This document shows, piece after piece, positions 9,966-18,603 of a stretch of 64,000 bases of DNA. The stretch is from positions 1 to 64,000 of the forward strand of contig NZ_LGAP01000031.1 of the NCBI RefSeq assembly GCF_001270265.1, given 5' to 3'. Source of the DNA: Ensifer adhaerens (lineage in GTDB: Bacteria; Pseudomonadota; Alphaproteobacteria; Rhizobiales; Rhizobiaceae). A model generated the notes under the pieces. It saw nothing but the letters and a program-made list of their open reading frames with translations, was not told the origin of the DNA and ran no database searches. The stretch's first letter is position 1. Every line of letters begins with the position of its first letter. The translations under genes were made by a program, and so were the position numbers.

Positions 9966-10651
9966 AGATACATCTCCGACAAATATACTCTTTCAATTAT
10001 TCGCGTCTTTGCTAAATCCGCGGGACTTCTACCATGTAGCAGACGCCAATTATCGATCAATAAAGTGTCGCCAGGGTTGCACAGCACGAACTCCTTGTGT
10101 CCCTGCCACGGTTCTGTCCGGCTTGTCATGATATCCAGGACTTCCCGAGCGGCAGCGTTCATAGGCGTCAAGAAGAGCGAATCCCATCTGAAGCCGGGAG
10201 TATGATCTATAGAAAAAATCAGAGTTAGCAGGCTTGCGGTTCCTGACCCTCTTGACCGCCGCGGCTTGACCAGAGCTCGACGCAGCACATTCTCACCAAT
10301 CGCATCCATTAAAACAAATGCAGGAAGCAATCTGGTAGCCACTTCGGCCGAACCGCTTATACAGCGAAGCATGAAATATCGGGGCGGTTTCGCCCAGTGA
10401 GCTAGGTCGGTATGGAGCGGAAACTCCTGCAATCCGAACACGCCACTATATTGCGTGCGAGGTGCGTCTCTTTCGTTCCGCGGCATTAGGGTTTGGACTG
10501 TTGGAATGCCGCTTCCAGGTAGCAGTGCATCAATTTCTATGATCCTGCCGATGAAACTTGCCACCTCTCTTGTCGACAGGGCACTGTGCCACCGAGGAAC
10601 AAAGGCATAACCATCATCTTGGAGCTGACGCGAAAGCTGGTCTGGTTGCAC
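9962..10651 (-). CDS. TauD/TfdA-like Fe(II)/2-oxoglutarate dioxygenase
   Basis: A 229-residue protein with the ligands of the TauD/TfdA fold: H80-T81-D82 in FPLHTDLAHW supplies the first His and the Asp. H206 in NWRLLHGRSP is the distal His, and R217 or R221 would bind 2-oxoglutarate. It is shorter than typical TauD (about 280), and the substrate is unknown. The start is GTG with GGAGAGG close by. It is the upstream gene of a two-gene unit with the Cys-rich protein. Flanked by an MFS pseudogene and a LysR gene and visibly lower in GC, the pair looks acquired. Possible roles are metabolite tailoring or xenobiotic oxidation; none can be proven here. Confidence 0.8.
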   Translation of the reverse strand: MQPDQLSRQLQDDGYAFVPRWHSALSTREVASFIGRIIEIDALLPGSGIPTVQTLMPRNERDAPRTQYSGVFGLQEFPLHTDLAHWAKPPRYFMLRCISGSAEVATRLLPAFVLMDAIGENVLRRALVKPRRSRGSGTASLLTLIFSIDHTPGFRWDSLFLTPMNAAAREVLDIMTSRTEPWQGHKEFVLCNPGDTLLIDNWRLLHGRSPADLAKTRIIERVYLSEMYL

Positions 10652-10874
10652 TTGCCCTCTCCGATTCGCTGCTCACACACAGTGTCACCACTCGCTCCCC
10701 AAACATCAAGGTGAGGTATCTTTTCACTGGAGAACGCCGTTTGTCCGCAGTCCGAGCATTCTGATATCCCGCGCTTCATAGAGGGGAATTTTCTGCCCAA
10801 TTCCGGTGAAGTGACTTCGTCGTCTACAAAATGCCGATCGTCCTGCAGTGTCTCTTTCAGGCCGGTGCCGCACC

Positions 10875-11792
10875 TCAGCCAGTGGAGCCAATCAAGGCAA
10901 TCTCGGCGTAGCGGCGCTGGCGTTCGTCGATTTCCTGCAGGAGCCAGTTAAGAAAGCTCTTGGTCACCGGCTTGGTGCGGAACAGTTCTTCCTGGCAGAC
11001 GAACTGGTAGGTTTCGGCCGGCTCATAATAGTGGTCGTGCACCAGGCAGATCTGCCCGGTTCTGAGCTCGTATTCGACCATGGTGCGGTCGACGAGGGCC
11101 ACGCCCTGTCCTTCCTTCACCGCTTCGAGGATGATGTGCTGGTCGTCGAAGATAAGGTCCTGGCGGCTGGGCGTTAGCCTGAGGCCGGAGGAGGCGATCC
11201 AGCTTTGCCATTCCGACAGGCCGCGATAGTGCAGCCTGTTGCCTGAGAGCAGGTCGTGCTTGTCGGTCTGCCCCTCCCAAAGTGCGCGGCCGCAGACCGG
11301 CACCAGGCGTTCGCGCAACAGCCGTTGCGAAAACCGCCCAGCCGGCGGATGCAGGCAATAATCGATGATGACGTCGGCGGTGCCGCTGGCGGGCGTGTTG
11401 GTTTCGAGATGGGAGAGGTGGATCTGCAGGCCGGGATTGGCGGCCAGAAACTCAGAGATGCGCGGCGCGATCAGCTTCATCGAGAAGAACGGCCCGACCT
11501 TTACCCGCAGGATCTTCTGGGTGTTGCGCGGGCGGATATGCTGGACGACGCCTTCGAGATCGTCGAAGGCGCGGTTGCAGGAGGCAAAGAGCAGGGCGCC
11601 TTCGGGCGTCAGCTCGACGCCATGCTGTTTCCTCACGAAGACGCTGAGGCCGAGATTGTCTTCGAGGATCCTGATCTGGTGGCTGATGGCGCCCTGGCCG
11701 ATGCAGAGTTCGTTTGCCGCCGCCGTCAGGCTGCCATTGCGTGCGGCCGCCTCGAAGGCGCGCAGGGATTTCAGGCTCGGCAGATCGCGCAT
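10875..11792 (-). CDS. LysR-family regulator (GcvA-like)
   Basis: A 305-residue transcription factor with an N-terminal winged HTH (LPSLKSLRAFEAAARNGSLT; GQGAISHQIRILEDNLG) and a LysR effector-binding domain. The N-terminus resembles the GcvA subgroup. A longer in-frame ATG exists at 12131, but family alignment and GGAG upstream set the start at 11792. It is divergent from the amino-acid binding protein at 12040, so it probably regulates that gene and perhaps the M81 peptidase beyond it. The 250 bases between them should hold the operator; I did not find an unambiguous T-N11-A box by eye. Confidence 0.88.
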   Translation of the reverse strand: MRDLPSLKSLRAFEAAARNGSLTAAANELCIGQGAISHQIRILEDNLGLSVFVRKQHGVELTPEGALLFASCNRAFDDLEGVVQHIRPRNTQKILRVKVGPFFSMKLIAPRISEFLAANPGLQIHLSHLETNTPASGTADVIIDYCLHPPAGRFSQRLLRERLVPVCGRALWEGQTDKHDLLSGNRLHYRGLSEWQSWIASSGLRLTPSRQDLIFDDQHIILEAVKEGQGVALVDRTMVEYELRTGQICLVHDHYYEPAETYQFVCQEELFRTKPVTKSFLNWLLQEIDERQRRYAEIALIGSTG

Positions 11793-12039
11793 GGGCTTCT
11801 CCGGAAGGCGGTTCAACTCCCAGACCCTATATGAATTTTTTGGATGGCTGGGATTATTTCTTTGACATTGCGAAGCGGTGCCGCATCCCCCATTGTCGAT
11901 GAATAATAAAGCGAAAACGCAACAACGATCGGCTGCAAATTCAGGGAATATCGAGCGAAATCCGCATTGGGCGCTGCCCGATGCGCGGATTTGCGGGGAT
12001 CTCCCGGGAGGCACCGAGAAGAACGAAAAAGGGAACGAT

Positions 12040-12834
12040 ATGAAAAAGAGGTTCATGAGTGCGGCCGCATTTTTCTTCGCGTGCGCGCTATCAGGCACCA
12101 GCCTTGCGGCGGACAAGCTGGCGATCGGCACGGAAGGCGACTATGCGCCCTTCAACTATGTGACGGCGAGCGGCGAGATCAAAGGTTTCGACTACGATAT
12201 CGGCCAGGCGGTCTGCGCCGAAATCAAGGTGGAATGCGTGTGGAGCACCAACGAGTGGTCCGGCATCATTCCCGCGCTTCAGGCCAAGAAGTTCGACGTG
12301 ATGATCGCCTCTATGGCGATCAACGAGGACCGCAAGAAGGAAGTCGACTTCACCAAGCCCTATTATTTCAACGCCATGCGCTTCATCGCCCGCAAGGACC
12401 TCGGCCTGACCCAGGTTTCGCCCGAGGCGCTGAAGGGCAAGGTGATCGGCACCCAGTCCGGCTCGGTGGCGGTCGAGGCGCTGCAGGAGTTCTTTCCCGA
12501 TAGCGAAGTGAAGCTCTACCCGACGCTGAGCGAAGTGTTCCTCGACATGGCCAACGGCCGCCTCGACCTCATCCTCGAAGGCCAGATGGCGTTGACCGAC
12601 TGGTTGGCCAAGGACGACAGCGGCTGCTGCGATTTCGTCGGCGACAGCTTCATCCTCGACACCGCGCAGGGCAATGCCATGGCGGTGCGCAAGGGCAACG
12701 AAGATCTGCTCGCCAAGCTCAATACCGGGCTGGAGGCGATCATGGCGAACGGCACCTATGAGACGATCCGCAAGCAGTATTTCGACTTCGACATCATGGC
12801 CCGGCCGAAGAGCACCAGCGAATATTTTCGTTAG
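12040..12834 (+). CDS. Amino-acid ABC transporter substrate-binding protein
   Basis: A 264-residue periplasmic binding protein of the HisJ/ArgT (SBP_bac_3) family. A signal peptide ends near SGTSLAADK. The family core follows (IGTEGDYAPFNYV; GFDYDIGQAVCAEI; PYYFNAMRFIARKD; GTQSGSVAVEAL). The paired Cys (CCDFVG) resembles basic-amino-acid binders. I chose the ATG at 12040 because it gives a clean signal peptide; the ATG at 11878 would bury it. No permease or ATPase gene follows, so it is an orphan binding protein, or works with a transporter encoded elsewhere. An opine or basic amino acid is a plausible ligand. Confidence 0.88.
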   Translation: MKKRFMSAAAFFFACALSGTSLAADKLAIGTEGDYAPFNYVTASGEIKGFDYDIGQAVCAEIKVECVWSTNEWSGIIPALQAKKFDVMIASMAINEDRKKEVDFTKPYYFNAMRFIARKDLGLTQVSPEALKGKVIGTQSGSVAVEALQEFFPDSEVKLYPTLSEVFLDMANGRLDLILEGQMALTDWLAKDDSGCCDFVGDSFILDTAQGNAMAVRKGNEDLLAKLNTGLEAIMANGTYETIRKQYFDFDIMARPKSTSEYFR

Positions 12835-13020
12835 GGCGAAAAAACGCCAACGCGTCGGCGCCGATGTGCGCAGACGCTGGCATGTGGTTCGCATCTAGCT
12901 CCTTGCATCAGGCGAACGCCTGATCGCCAGGCGAGCGCCGGGGTGTTCGCGCTTCCCCGGCGCTTGCAGTGCCCGGCGTCCGCCGCGCCGATCGATCTTC
13001 TGCCATGACCGAAAATTAAA

Positions 13021-14574
13021 ATGAAAGTGCATGAGATGAGCTTCAAGGTCGCCGTTCTCGAGTTCAACCAGGAAACCAACACGTTCTCGAAGCTGAAGAC
13101 CGGCTTTAAAGACTTTGAGATGTGCCACTATTTCAGAGGTGCGGCGATCGAGGACAATTGCCGCGGCACCAATTCGGAAATCGGCGGCTTCATCGACTGT
13201 TGCGATCGCTATGGCTGGGAGCCGGTCTATACGGTGGCCGCAAGGGCCGAGCCCGGCGGCCGCGTCGATGAGGCGACGCGCCTGCGCTTCGTCGCAGACG
13301 TGACGGCGGCACTCGACGGCCAGAGGCTCGATGGCGTCTTCATCGTCTTTCACGGCGCCATGTGCACGGAGACGGCCGACGACGCGCAGATCCAACTGCT
13401 TGAGACGGTGAGGGGCATCGTCGGGCCGGACCTGCCTGTTGCTGCCACCTTCGACCTGCACGCCAACTCCGCGCCGGAGATGGCCGCCCTTCTCGACATT
13501 GCGGTGTCGTTCCGCACCTATCCGCATGTCGACATGGCCGAATGCGCCCGCAAGGCCGGGGCGCTGCTGGAGGCGGCGATGCGCAAGGAGATCACGCCCG
13601 CCATCGCCATCCGCCAGCCGCCGATGATCAACGGCTGCAACGACGGCCGCACGACCCATGCCTGCGCCATGACCGAACTGCTTGAGATTGCCGATGCGAT
13701 CGCGGGCGAGGACGGCATTCTCGCGACCTCGATCAATGCCGGCTTCTACGACGCCGACATTCACAACACCGGGCCTTCGGCGGTGATCTGCTACGACAGG
13801 GCGAGGGTCTCAGACGCCGATGCGATCGCTCATGCGGAACGGCTCTGCGACGAGATCTGGCAGCGGCGCGAGCATCAGGACCAGCAACTGCCGCTCAACG
13901 CGCTGCCGGGCGCCATCGCCGAACATTTTGCCGCGAAACGGAAGGCCGGGCCGTTGGTGATTGCCGATTTCTCCGACAATCCCGGCTGCGGTGCCTACAG
14001 CGATTCCACCTGCTTGCTCACGGGCCTGCTGCAGGCGGGCGTTACCAACGCCACCTTCGGGGCGATGTGCGACCCGGCAGTGGTGACTGACTTGATCGAG
14101 GCGGGCCTCGGCGCCGAGCGCGAGGTGACGCTCGGCTGCAAGATCGATCCTGCGGTCGGCGGCGGGCCGATCCGGGTGAGGGGCATGGTGCAGGCGATCT
14201 CCGATGGCCGGATCATCTTCGAAGGGCCGATGTTTCAGGGGCTGCCGGCGTCGCTCGGTCCGAGCGTGCGCTTCCATGTCTCCGGCATCGACATCCTGAT
14301 TTCGAGCGAGCGGCAGCAGCTGCTCGACCAGAACCTGTTTCGCGCCGTCGGCATCGAGCCCGCCCGTTACGACATCGTCGTCGTCAAGTCGCAACAGCAT
14401 TTCCGCGCCGCCTTCGGCCCGATCGCCTCAGAGATCATCGAGGTCGATGCGGATGGTTTGAGCACCGCCAACATCGGCGCGCGGAGTTACAGCCGTGTGA
14501 GGCGGCCGGTCTATCCGCTGGACCGCGAGGCGGAGATTGTGACGGCGGCCGCCTCTGCGGATGTCCTGGCGTGA
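13021..14574 (+). CDS. M81 (MlrC-type) metallopeptidase
   Basis: A 517-residue protein of the MlrC family (peptidase M81, first known from microcystin breakdown, widespread for unknown peptide or amide substrates). Conserved stretches include FNQETNTFS near the N-terminus, FIVFHGAMCTE, AATFDLHANSAPEM and FRTYPHVDMAECARKA, with metal-binding Asp/His, and DFSDNPGCGAYSD, SQQHFRAAF and an YSRVRRPVYPLD end. An ATG at 13036 (MSFKVAVLEFNQ) fits the family start as well as 13021; neither has a strong ribosome site. It follows the orphan amino-acid binding protein, suggesting uptake and cleavage of a modified amino acid or peptide. Confidence 0.88.
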   Translation: MKVHEMSFKVAVLEFNQETNTFSKLKTGFKDFEMCHYFRGAAIEDNCRGTNSEIGGFIDCCDRYGWEPVYTVAARAEPGGRVDEATRLRFVADVTAALDGQRLDGVFIVFHGAMCTETADDAQIQLLETVRGIVGPDLPVAATFDLHANSAPEMAALLDIAVSFRTYPHVDMAECARKAGALLEAAMRKEITPAIAIRQPPMINGCNDGRTTHACAMTELLEIADAIAGEDGILATSINAGFYDADIHNTGPSAVICYDRARVSDADAIAHAERLCDEIWQRREHQDQQLPLNALPGAIAEHFAAKRKAGPLVIADFSDNPGCGAYSDSTCLLTGLLQAGVTNATFGAMCDPAVVTDLIEAGLGAEREVTLGCKIDPAVGGGPIRVRGMVQAISDGRIIFEGPMFQGLPASLGPSVRFHVSGIDILISSERQQLLDQNLFRAVGIEPARYDIVVVKSQQHFRAAFGPIASEIIEVDADGLSTANIGARSYSRVRRPVYPLDREAEIVTAAASADVLA

Positions 14575-14582
14575 CGGCGTGA

Positions 14583-14632
14583 TTGCCGGGTGACCTGCTG
14601 TCGGCGGCAATGGGGCAATGTCTGCTTCGACC
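14583..14632 (+). repeat. Short dispersed repeat, copy 1
   Basis: The bases TGCCGGGTGACC followed about ten bases later by ATGGGGCAAT recur near 44772-44812 in the same order. Both copies lie in intergenic DNA next to a coding region. Only these two blocks are shared, so the repeat is weak. Confidence 0.3.
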
Positions 14633-14686
14633 GCGCCTGCGCCGAGCGGAACAGGCGCCAACCATCGCGCCAACAACGACCCTGTC

Positions 14687-16101
14687 CTACCTGGATTTCG
14701 TCACGGGCGGTGGTGCCCAGTTCCCTTCCAAAAACTCTTCGCGTGGCGAGTAGAGGCGCATCAACAGAGTAAACTGCCCCTGGCCCACAGGCAGCCAGTT
14801 CGTCTCCTTATCCTTGCCGGGCGACTCCGACTGAATATAAAGGTCGGTGGAACCATCGGCGTTGACCGCCATTTTGTCGCGGTCGCCAATAGCGTAGCGG
14901 TTGAGCGGGTTGGGCATGAAGTATCCCTCGCCGTCGTAGGCCGTGACTGACCAAAAGCCATCGACGGGCGGCAGCTTGCCTTTGTCGAAATGCAGAGTGT
15001 ATTTGTTGCTTCCGTCCAGCGGCTGGCCTTCACTGTCGCTGGACAGGGCGGGGTAGACAGCGTCCTGCGCAAGGTTTTCCCCAACGCAGCATTGGGCGAT
15101 AGCCGCTCGGTAGAGATAGTCTACGCCGTATGCTCCGCTCCTGGTCGTATGACCCAGCCTTTGCCGCCAATGCCGGCGGCCTTGTTGCCTTCGGCTGCTA
15201 CCAGAGCCTTGCCATCGGCGTAACCTCGCTGAAAAGCCTTTTGGATGTTTTCAGGGGCAGCGCTCAGGTCGAAGCTGCCGCCGACGTGAATTCCGGCACG
15301 TTCGAAACGATGCAGGATGGGGTAATCGACCTGGTTCGGGGGATCGTCTTTCAGCAGTTCTGCAAACCGGCCGTAATACGCTGCCGCATCCATGCGATCC
15401 ACGATAACCGGCGGAGGCGTCTTCATGTCGATCGAGGGGTCAACGATGCCCTTCGGCGGCACATATTCCTTCTGGCCCCATGCCGACAAAGGTATCAGCT
15501 TGTATCCGTCCTGGACCTTGTGGACGCTTTCATAGTCCGTTGCACCGTTGGTCTTGGTGCGACCGATAATCCACACGAACCGGGTCGGGCTTTTGATGAC
15601 CTCAAGGCCCGATGGCACATTGCCAGTCCATTGCGGTCCGACAACGAGGAAGTCTCGCGGCGTGTTCGCACCTGTCGTGCGGGTTCCCGGAACGGCGAAA
15701 ACGTCCGTCCATAGGCTCAGCATCGGCAACATGAAATAGCGATCGGTCGCTGGCACGGACAGGACCATGGGTTCTGCCATCAGATCGAGCGTCGCTGCCG
15801 AATACAGAGTGTCGACGTTTTCCCGGATAACGATCTTGTCGGCTGGCTCAGGGAAAGCTCTGGCATGATGGAACTGATTTGGGGGGCCGAATGCGTCACC
15901 ATCCTTGGGTTCTGCAAAGTTGCTCAGCTTTTGCAGGGTCGCGTAGGTCAGCATCATCGGATAGGCATAAACATACGCATCCTTGGCGATAGCGTAAGCT
16001 TCCTGATCGGAGAGGGCGCTGTCCTGTGCGCAAGCAACATCTGGCCGGGCTGCCAAGCCAGCCGCGACAAGACCAATGGCCAACAGACAATTCTTGATCA
16101 T
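14687..16101 (-). pseudogene. DUF1254/DUF1214 gene, frameshifted
   Basis: The 5' part (15121-16101) codes for a signal peptide and a DUF1254 domain (KIVIRENVDTLYSAATLDLM; SVPATDRYFMLPMLSLWTDV) but stops after RPGAEHTA. The next frame carries on directly with GAYGVDYLYRAAIAQCC, then the DUF1214 end (YTLHFDKGKLPPVDGFWSVT; PLNRYAIGDRDKM; SPGKDKETNWLPVGQG) to a stop at 14687. A single-base indel near 15121-15140 therefore separates two halves of one gene of about 470 codons. It could be a real inactivation or a read error. It is a paralogue of 7016-8338, with DUF1254 and DUF1214 in the same order. Confidence 0.85.
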
Positions 16102-16303
16102 CCACTTCCCCTGTATCCAAACCCACGGCAGGTTTTAATAGAGCCACAAGTTGCGCCTCCTGCAAAGTAACAACTTTGCTGAACGTACGGAACGCATCCT
16201 TCGATCTGTGTTCAAACGGACCGCGAGGATTATCTTGAGAATGGAGTGTCGGAATCTCGTTTAGCCAATCGTCTTCAAGACAGGCAAGCTATGGAGAACA
16301 GCG

Positions 16304-16954
16304 ATGACGATTACCATTACCGCCTTTGAACGATCTCCCGATCGCGGCAAGGGTCTGGGGCGTGACATGCGCGTCCGCTGGGCGATCGAAGAAGTGGGCC
16401 AGCCTTACGACGTTCGTCTTGTTTCGTTCAAAGCGATGAAGCAGCCCGCGCATCTCGCGCTTCAGCCTTTCGGGCAGATTCCGACCTATGAAGACGGCGA
16501 TCTGGCCCTGTTCGAGTCAGGGGCCATCGTGTTCCATATCGCGGAGCACTATCCGGGCCTGCTGCCGGACGATGCGAATGCCCGGGCGCGCGCGATCACT
16601 TGGATGTTTGCCGCGCTCAACACCGTGGAGCCGCCGATCGTTGATCGCGAAGTCGCCAGGTATCTGGAAGGCGACAAGCCCTGGTATAAGGAGCGCCTGA
16701 CTGGCGTCGATGAACGCATCCGTAAGCGGCTGGACCAACTTTCCGGTCGACTTGGCGATGCCGACTGGCTCGACGGCGAGTTCAGCGCCGGTGACCTCCT
16801 TATGGTGACGGTGCTGCGCAGATTGGAAGGTTCGGGCATTCTGAACGAATATCCGAACCTTTCCGCCTACATCGCCCGCGGCGAAGCGCGGCCCGCCTAC
16901 AAGCGTGCTTTCGACGCTCAGTTGGCGGTTTTCACTGCCGCATCCTCCGGCTGA
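16304..16954 (+). CDS. Glutathione S-transferase family protein
   Basis: A 216-residue GST. The thioredoxin-like part has RDMRVRWAIEEVGQPYDVRL, PFGQIPTYEDGDLALFESGA with the cis-Pro and ES motifs, and FHIAEHYPGLLP. The helical part ends with FSAGDLLMVTVLRRLEGSGI. GGAG lies eight bases before the ATG. It is unlike the GST at 3894 and the one at 35547 in sequence, so these are three separate subfamilies. Transcribed away from the DUF1254 pseudogene; no partner gene. Confidence 0.9.
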   Translation: MTITITAFERSPDRGKGLGRDMRVRWAIEEVGQPYDVRLVSFKAMKQPAHLALQPFGQIPTYEDGDLALFESGAIVFHIAEHYPGLLPDDANARARAITWMFAALNTVEPPIVDREVARYLEGDKPWYKERLTGVDERIRKRLDQLSGRLGDADWLDGEFSAGDLLMVTVLRRLEGSGILNEYPNLSAYIARGEARPAYKRAFDAQLAVFTAASSG

Positions 16955-17010
16955 CAAGGGGCCGCCCATGTTGGCCCGACGACATTCCCCATATGTACCC
17001 GTCGCCGCCA

Positions 17011-17499
17011 CTATTTCAGAATGACGACGGCTTCGACCTCGAAGAGCATGGGGTCAATTGCAAGCTTGTGGACAGGGATCAGCGTCTGTGCCGGCAATGC
17101 CTCGCCGAACATGTCCTTGACGTTCCTGGTCAAAACCTCAAGCTTGGACATATCGTGATCGACCACGAAGACCGTGAGCTTGGCGACCTGATCCGGTTTT
17201 GCGCCGAGCGCATCGAGGGCGGTGCGCAGATTTGCATAGGCCTGCTTAACCTGGACAGCGAAGTCCGGCGACAAGGCTCCAGTGCTGTCCTGGCCACCCT
17301 GTCCTGAGATATAGGCCAGCCGGGCTTCGCGGGGCACAATCACCGCGGTGCTGTAGCCATTCGGCGTCGGGTCGTAGAGGTTTTGCGGATTGACGATGGT
17401 CAGCTTGAGATCATTCTCATTCGCTGTCGTCGCCGTGGGAATTGCCATGGTCATGATGATTAGCCCTCCGATAAGCAGATGCTTGATTGCGCGTGACAT
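17011..17499 (-). CDS. Exported RidA-family protein
   Basis: A 162-residue protein. The first about 27 residues form a signal peptide (HLLIGGLIIMTMAIPTATTA), unusual because most RidA proteins are cytosolic. The rest is a YjgF/RidA fold (YISGQGGQDSTGALSPDFAV; QVKQAYANLRTALDALGAKP; LEVLTRNVKDMFGEALPAQT). Catalytic RidA deaminases have a conserved Arg in the motif before the C-terminal strands; here LIPVHKLAIDPMLFEVEAVV does not show it clearly, so enamine hydrolysis is unproven. The gene is divergent from the TetR regulator at 17698, with palindromic sites between, so it is probably that regulator's target. Confidence 0.87.
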   Translation of the reverse strand: MSRAIKHLLIGGLIIMTMAIPTATTANENDLKLTIVNPQNLYDPTPNGYSTAVIVPREARLAYISGQGGQDSTGALSPDFAVQVKQAYANLRTALDALGAKPDQVAKLTVFVVDHDMSKLEVLTRNVKDMFGEALPAQTLIPVHKLAIDPMLFEVEAVVILK

Positions 17500-17587
17500 A
17501 ATTTTCTCTTGGCTCCGGGGACTGCGAGCAACGTACCCTCGCGGCCCGCAGGATTGACCTTTAACTCATCGCTCATATGATTGACTC

Positions 17588-17627
17588 GTACGGCGTACTA
17601 TTCAATTGCATCGTACAGTGTACGATG
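17588..17627. promoter_or_regulatory. Candidate TetR operator pair
   Basis: A perfect 8-3-8 palindrome, CATCGTAC-AGT-GTACGATG, lies at 17609-17627. A shorter relative, GTAC-GGC-GTAC, lies at 17588-17598. Both are in the 200-base gap between the divergent ridA-like and tetR genes and share the GTAC-N3-GTAC core, as expected for a TetR dimer pair site. Confidence 0.65.
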
Positions 17628-17697
17628 TCAACTGTTGAGCATCGACATCCCCAGTGTTGTCGGCTTAAATCGACGTTCTGATCAGCAGGGAAGACGG

Positions 17698-18393
17698 ATG
17701 GCAGGCAAGCGTAGCGGCACTCAGAGCAAACGGCCTCAACGGAAGAGTGCATCACTCCAATCTGGGCAGGAGCCGCGCAGCGAACCGCTTCTCTCTCTGG
17801 AACGGATCGTGGCGACCGCTATAGAACTGCTGGACGCCGAGGGGATCGACGGATTGAAGATGCGTCGGCTGGCCGATCGCCTCGGATCGGGCGCGATGAG
17901 CCTGTATTGGCACGTCGGCAATAAAGAGGAGGTGTTTGATCTGGCGCTCGACTCGGTGCTCGAATATCGCGGGCTGCCTGAAATAGTGGCGTCTCAAGAC
18001 TGGCGCGGGCAGGTCGTTCACATGCTCGAAGACTGGCGCGCCGTCATGCTGCGCCATCCCTGGTCGGCATCGCTGTTGCCGCGCCGGGCGCTCGGCCCGA
18101 ACATCCTCAGTCGCCTGGAACTCATGAGCAAGACCTTGTCGAGAGCCGGTGTAGCGGACGCAGATCTGAACGTCGCGATATGGTCGCTCTGGAACTATGT
18201 GATCGGCGCTACCACCACCCGGGCGAGCTTCGACCTCTCGGACGAGGACAGGGCCGCCGGGCAGCAGCGCCTTACACGTCTCAGCGAACGCTACCCGACA
18301 ATCGAACGCTCTCGTCTGCTGTTGGATAGTGATTGGGACGGCGTTTTCAGGAAAGGCCTCGACTTCCTGCTTGATGGCCTTGCTCCGAGATAA
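17698..18393 (+). CDS. TetR-family regulator (TetR_C_1 type)
   Basis: A 231-residue repressor with a basic N-terminal tail, an HTH (SLERIVATAIELLDAEGIDG; MRRLADRLGSGAMSLYWHVG) and a C-terminal ligand domain of the tetracycline-repressor class (TTTRASFDLSDEDRAAGQQR). The GSGAMSLYWHV recognition helix is typical of TetR proper. The ATG at 17698 is preferred over an in-frame start at 17581, which would run through the palindromic operator. Likely autoregulated and controlling the divergent RidA-like gene. Confidence 0.88.
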   Translation: MAGKRSGTQSKRPQRKSASLQSGQEPRSEPLLSLERIVATAIELLDAEGIDGLKMRRLADRLGSGAMSLYWHVGNKEEVFDLALDSVLEYRGLPEIVASQDWRGQVVHMLEDWRAVMLRHPWSASLLPRRALGPNILSRLELMSKTLSRAGVADADLNVAIWSLWNYVIGATTTRASFDLSDEDRAAGQQRLTRLSERYPTIERSRLLLDSDWDGVFRKGLDFLLDGLAPR

Positions 18394-18411
18394 CGAACAC
18401 GCGTCATTCCT

Positions 18412-18455
18412 CTACAGCGACCTTTGCGCGTCTGATAAGACGCGCGGCGCTGTAG
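18412..18455. repeat. RIME-type palindrome
   Basis: CTACAGCG and CGCTGTAG bracket an inner GCGCGTCT/AGACGCGC palindrome, giving a 44-base hairpin. The same palindrome is found at 24654, 55147 and 63366. It lies just after the tetR stop and could act as a terminator or RNA-stability element. Confidence 0.75.
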
Positions 18456-18603
18456 TCCCGTGGGTGATCTGCGCCAAGTATTCCCGGTCAATTTCCGAAA
18501 GGTGTTTCGCTTTTTTTAGGAAGGCAAGATCTGCCCTCCTTCAGTAGCGTTTGCTCCACCCCGCGGGAGACGGGGCAGTGGCAAAGGTATGGAGGAGTTT
18601 ACC

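Noticed and set aside
10537-10800. Small Cys-containing protein upstream of the dioxygenase
   Set aside because: The start (CSDCG, then GEGKC) looks a little protein-like, but the frame runs into the dioxygenase gene with no sense there and no ribosome site was found.
12400-12834. Operon of the binding protein with a downstream permease
   Set aside because: The next gene is an M81 peptidase; no permease or ATPase frame exists in between.
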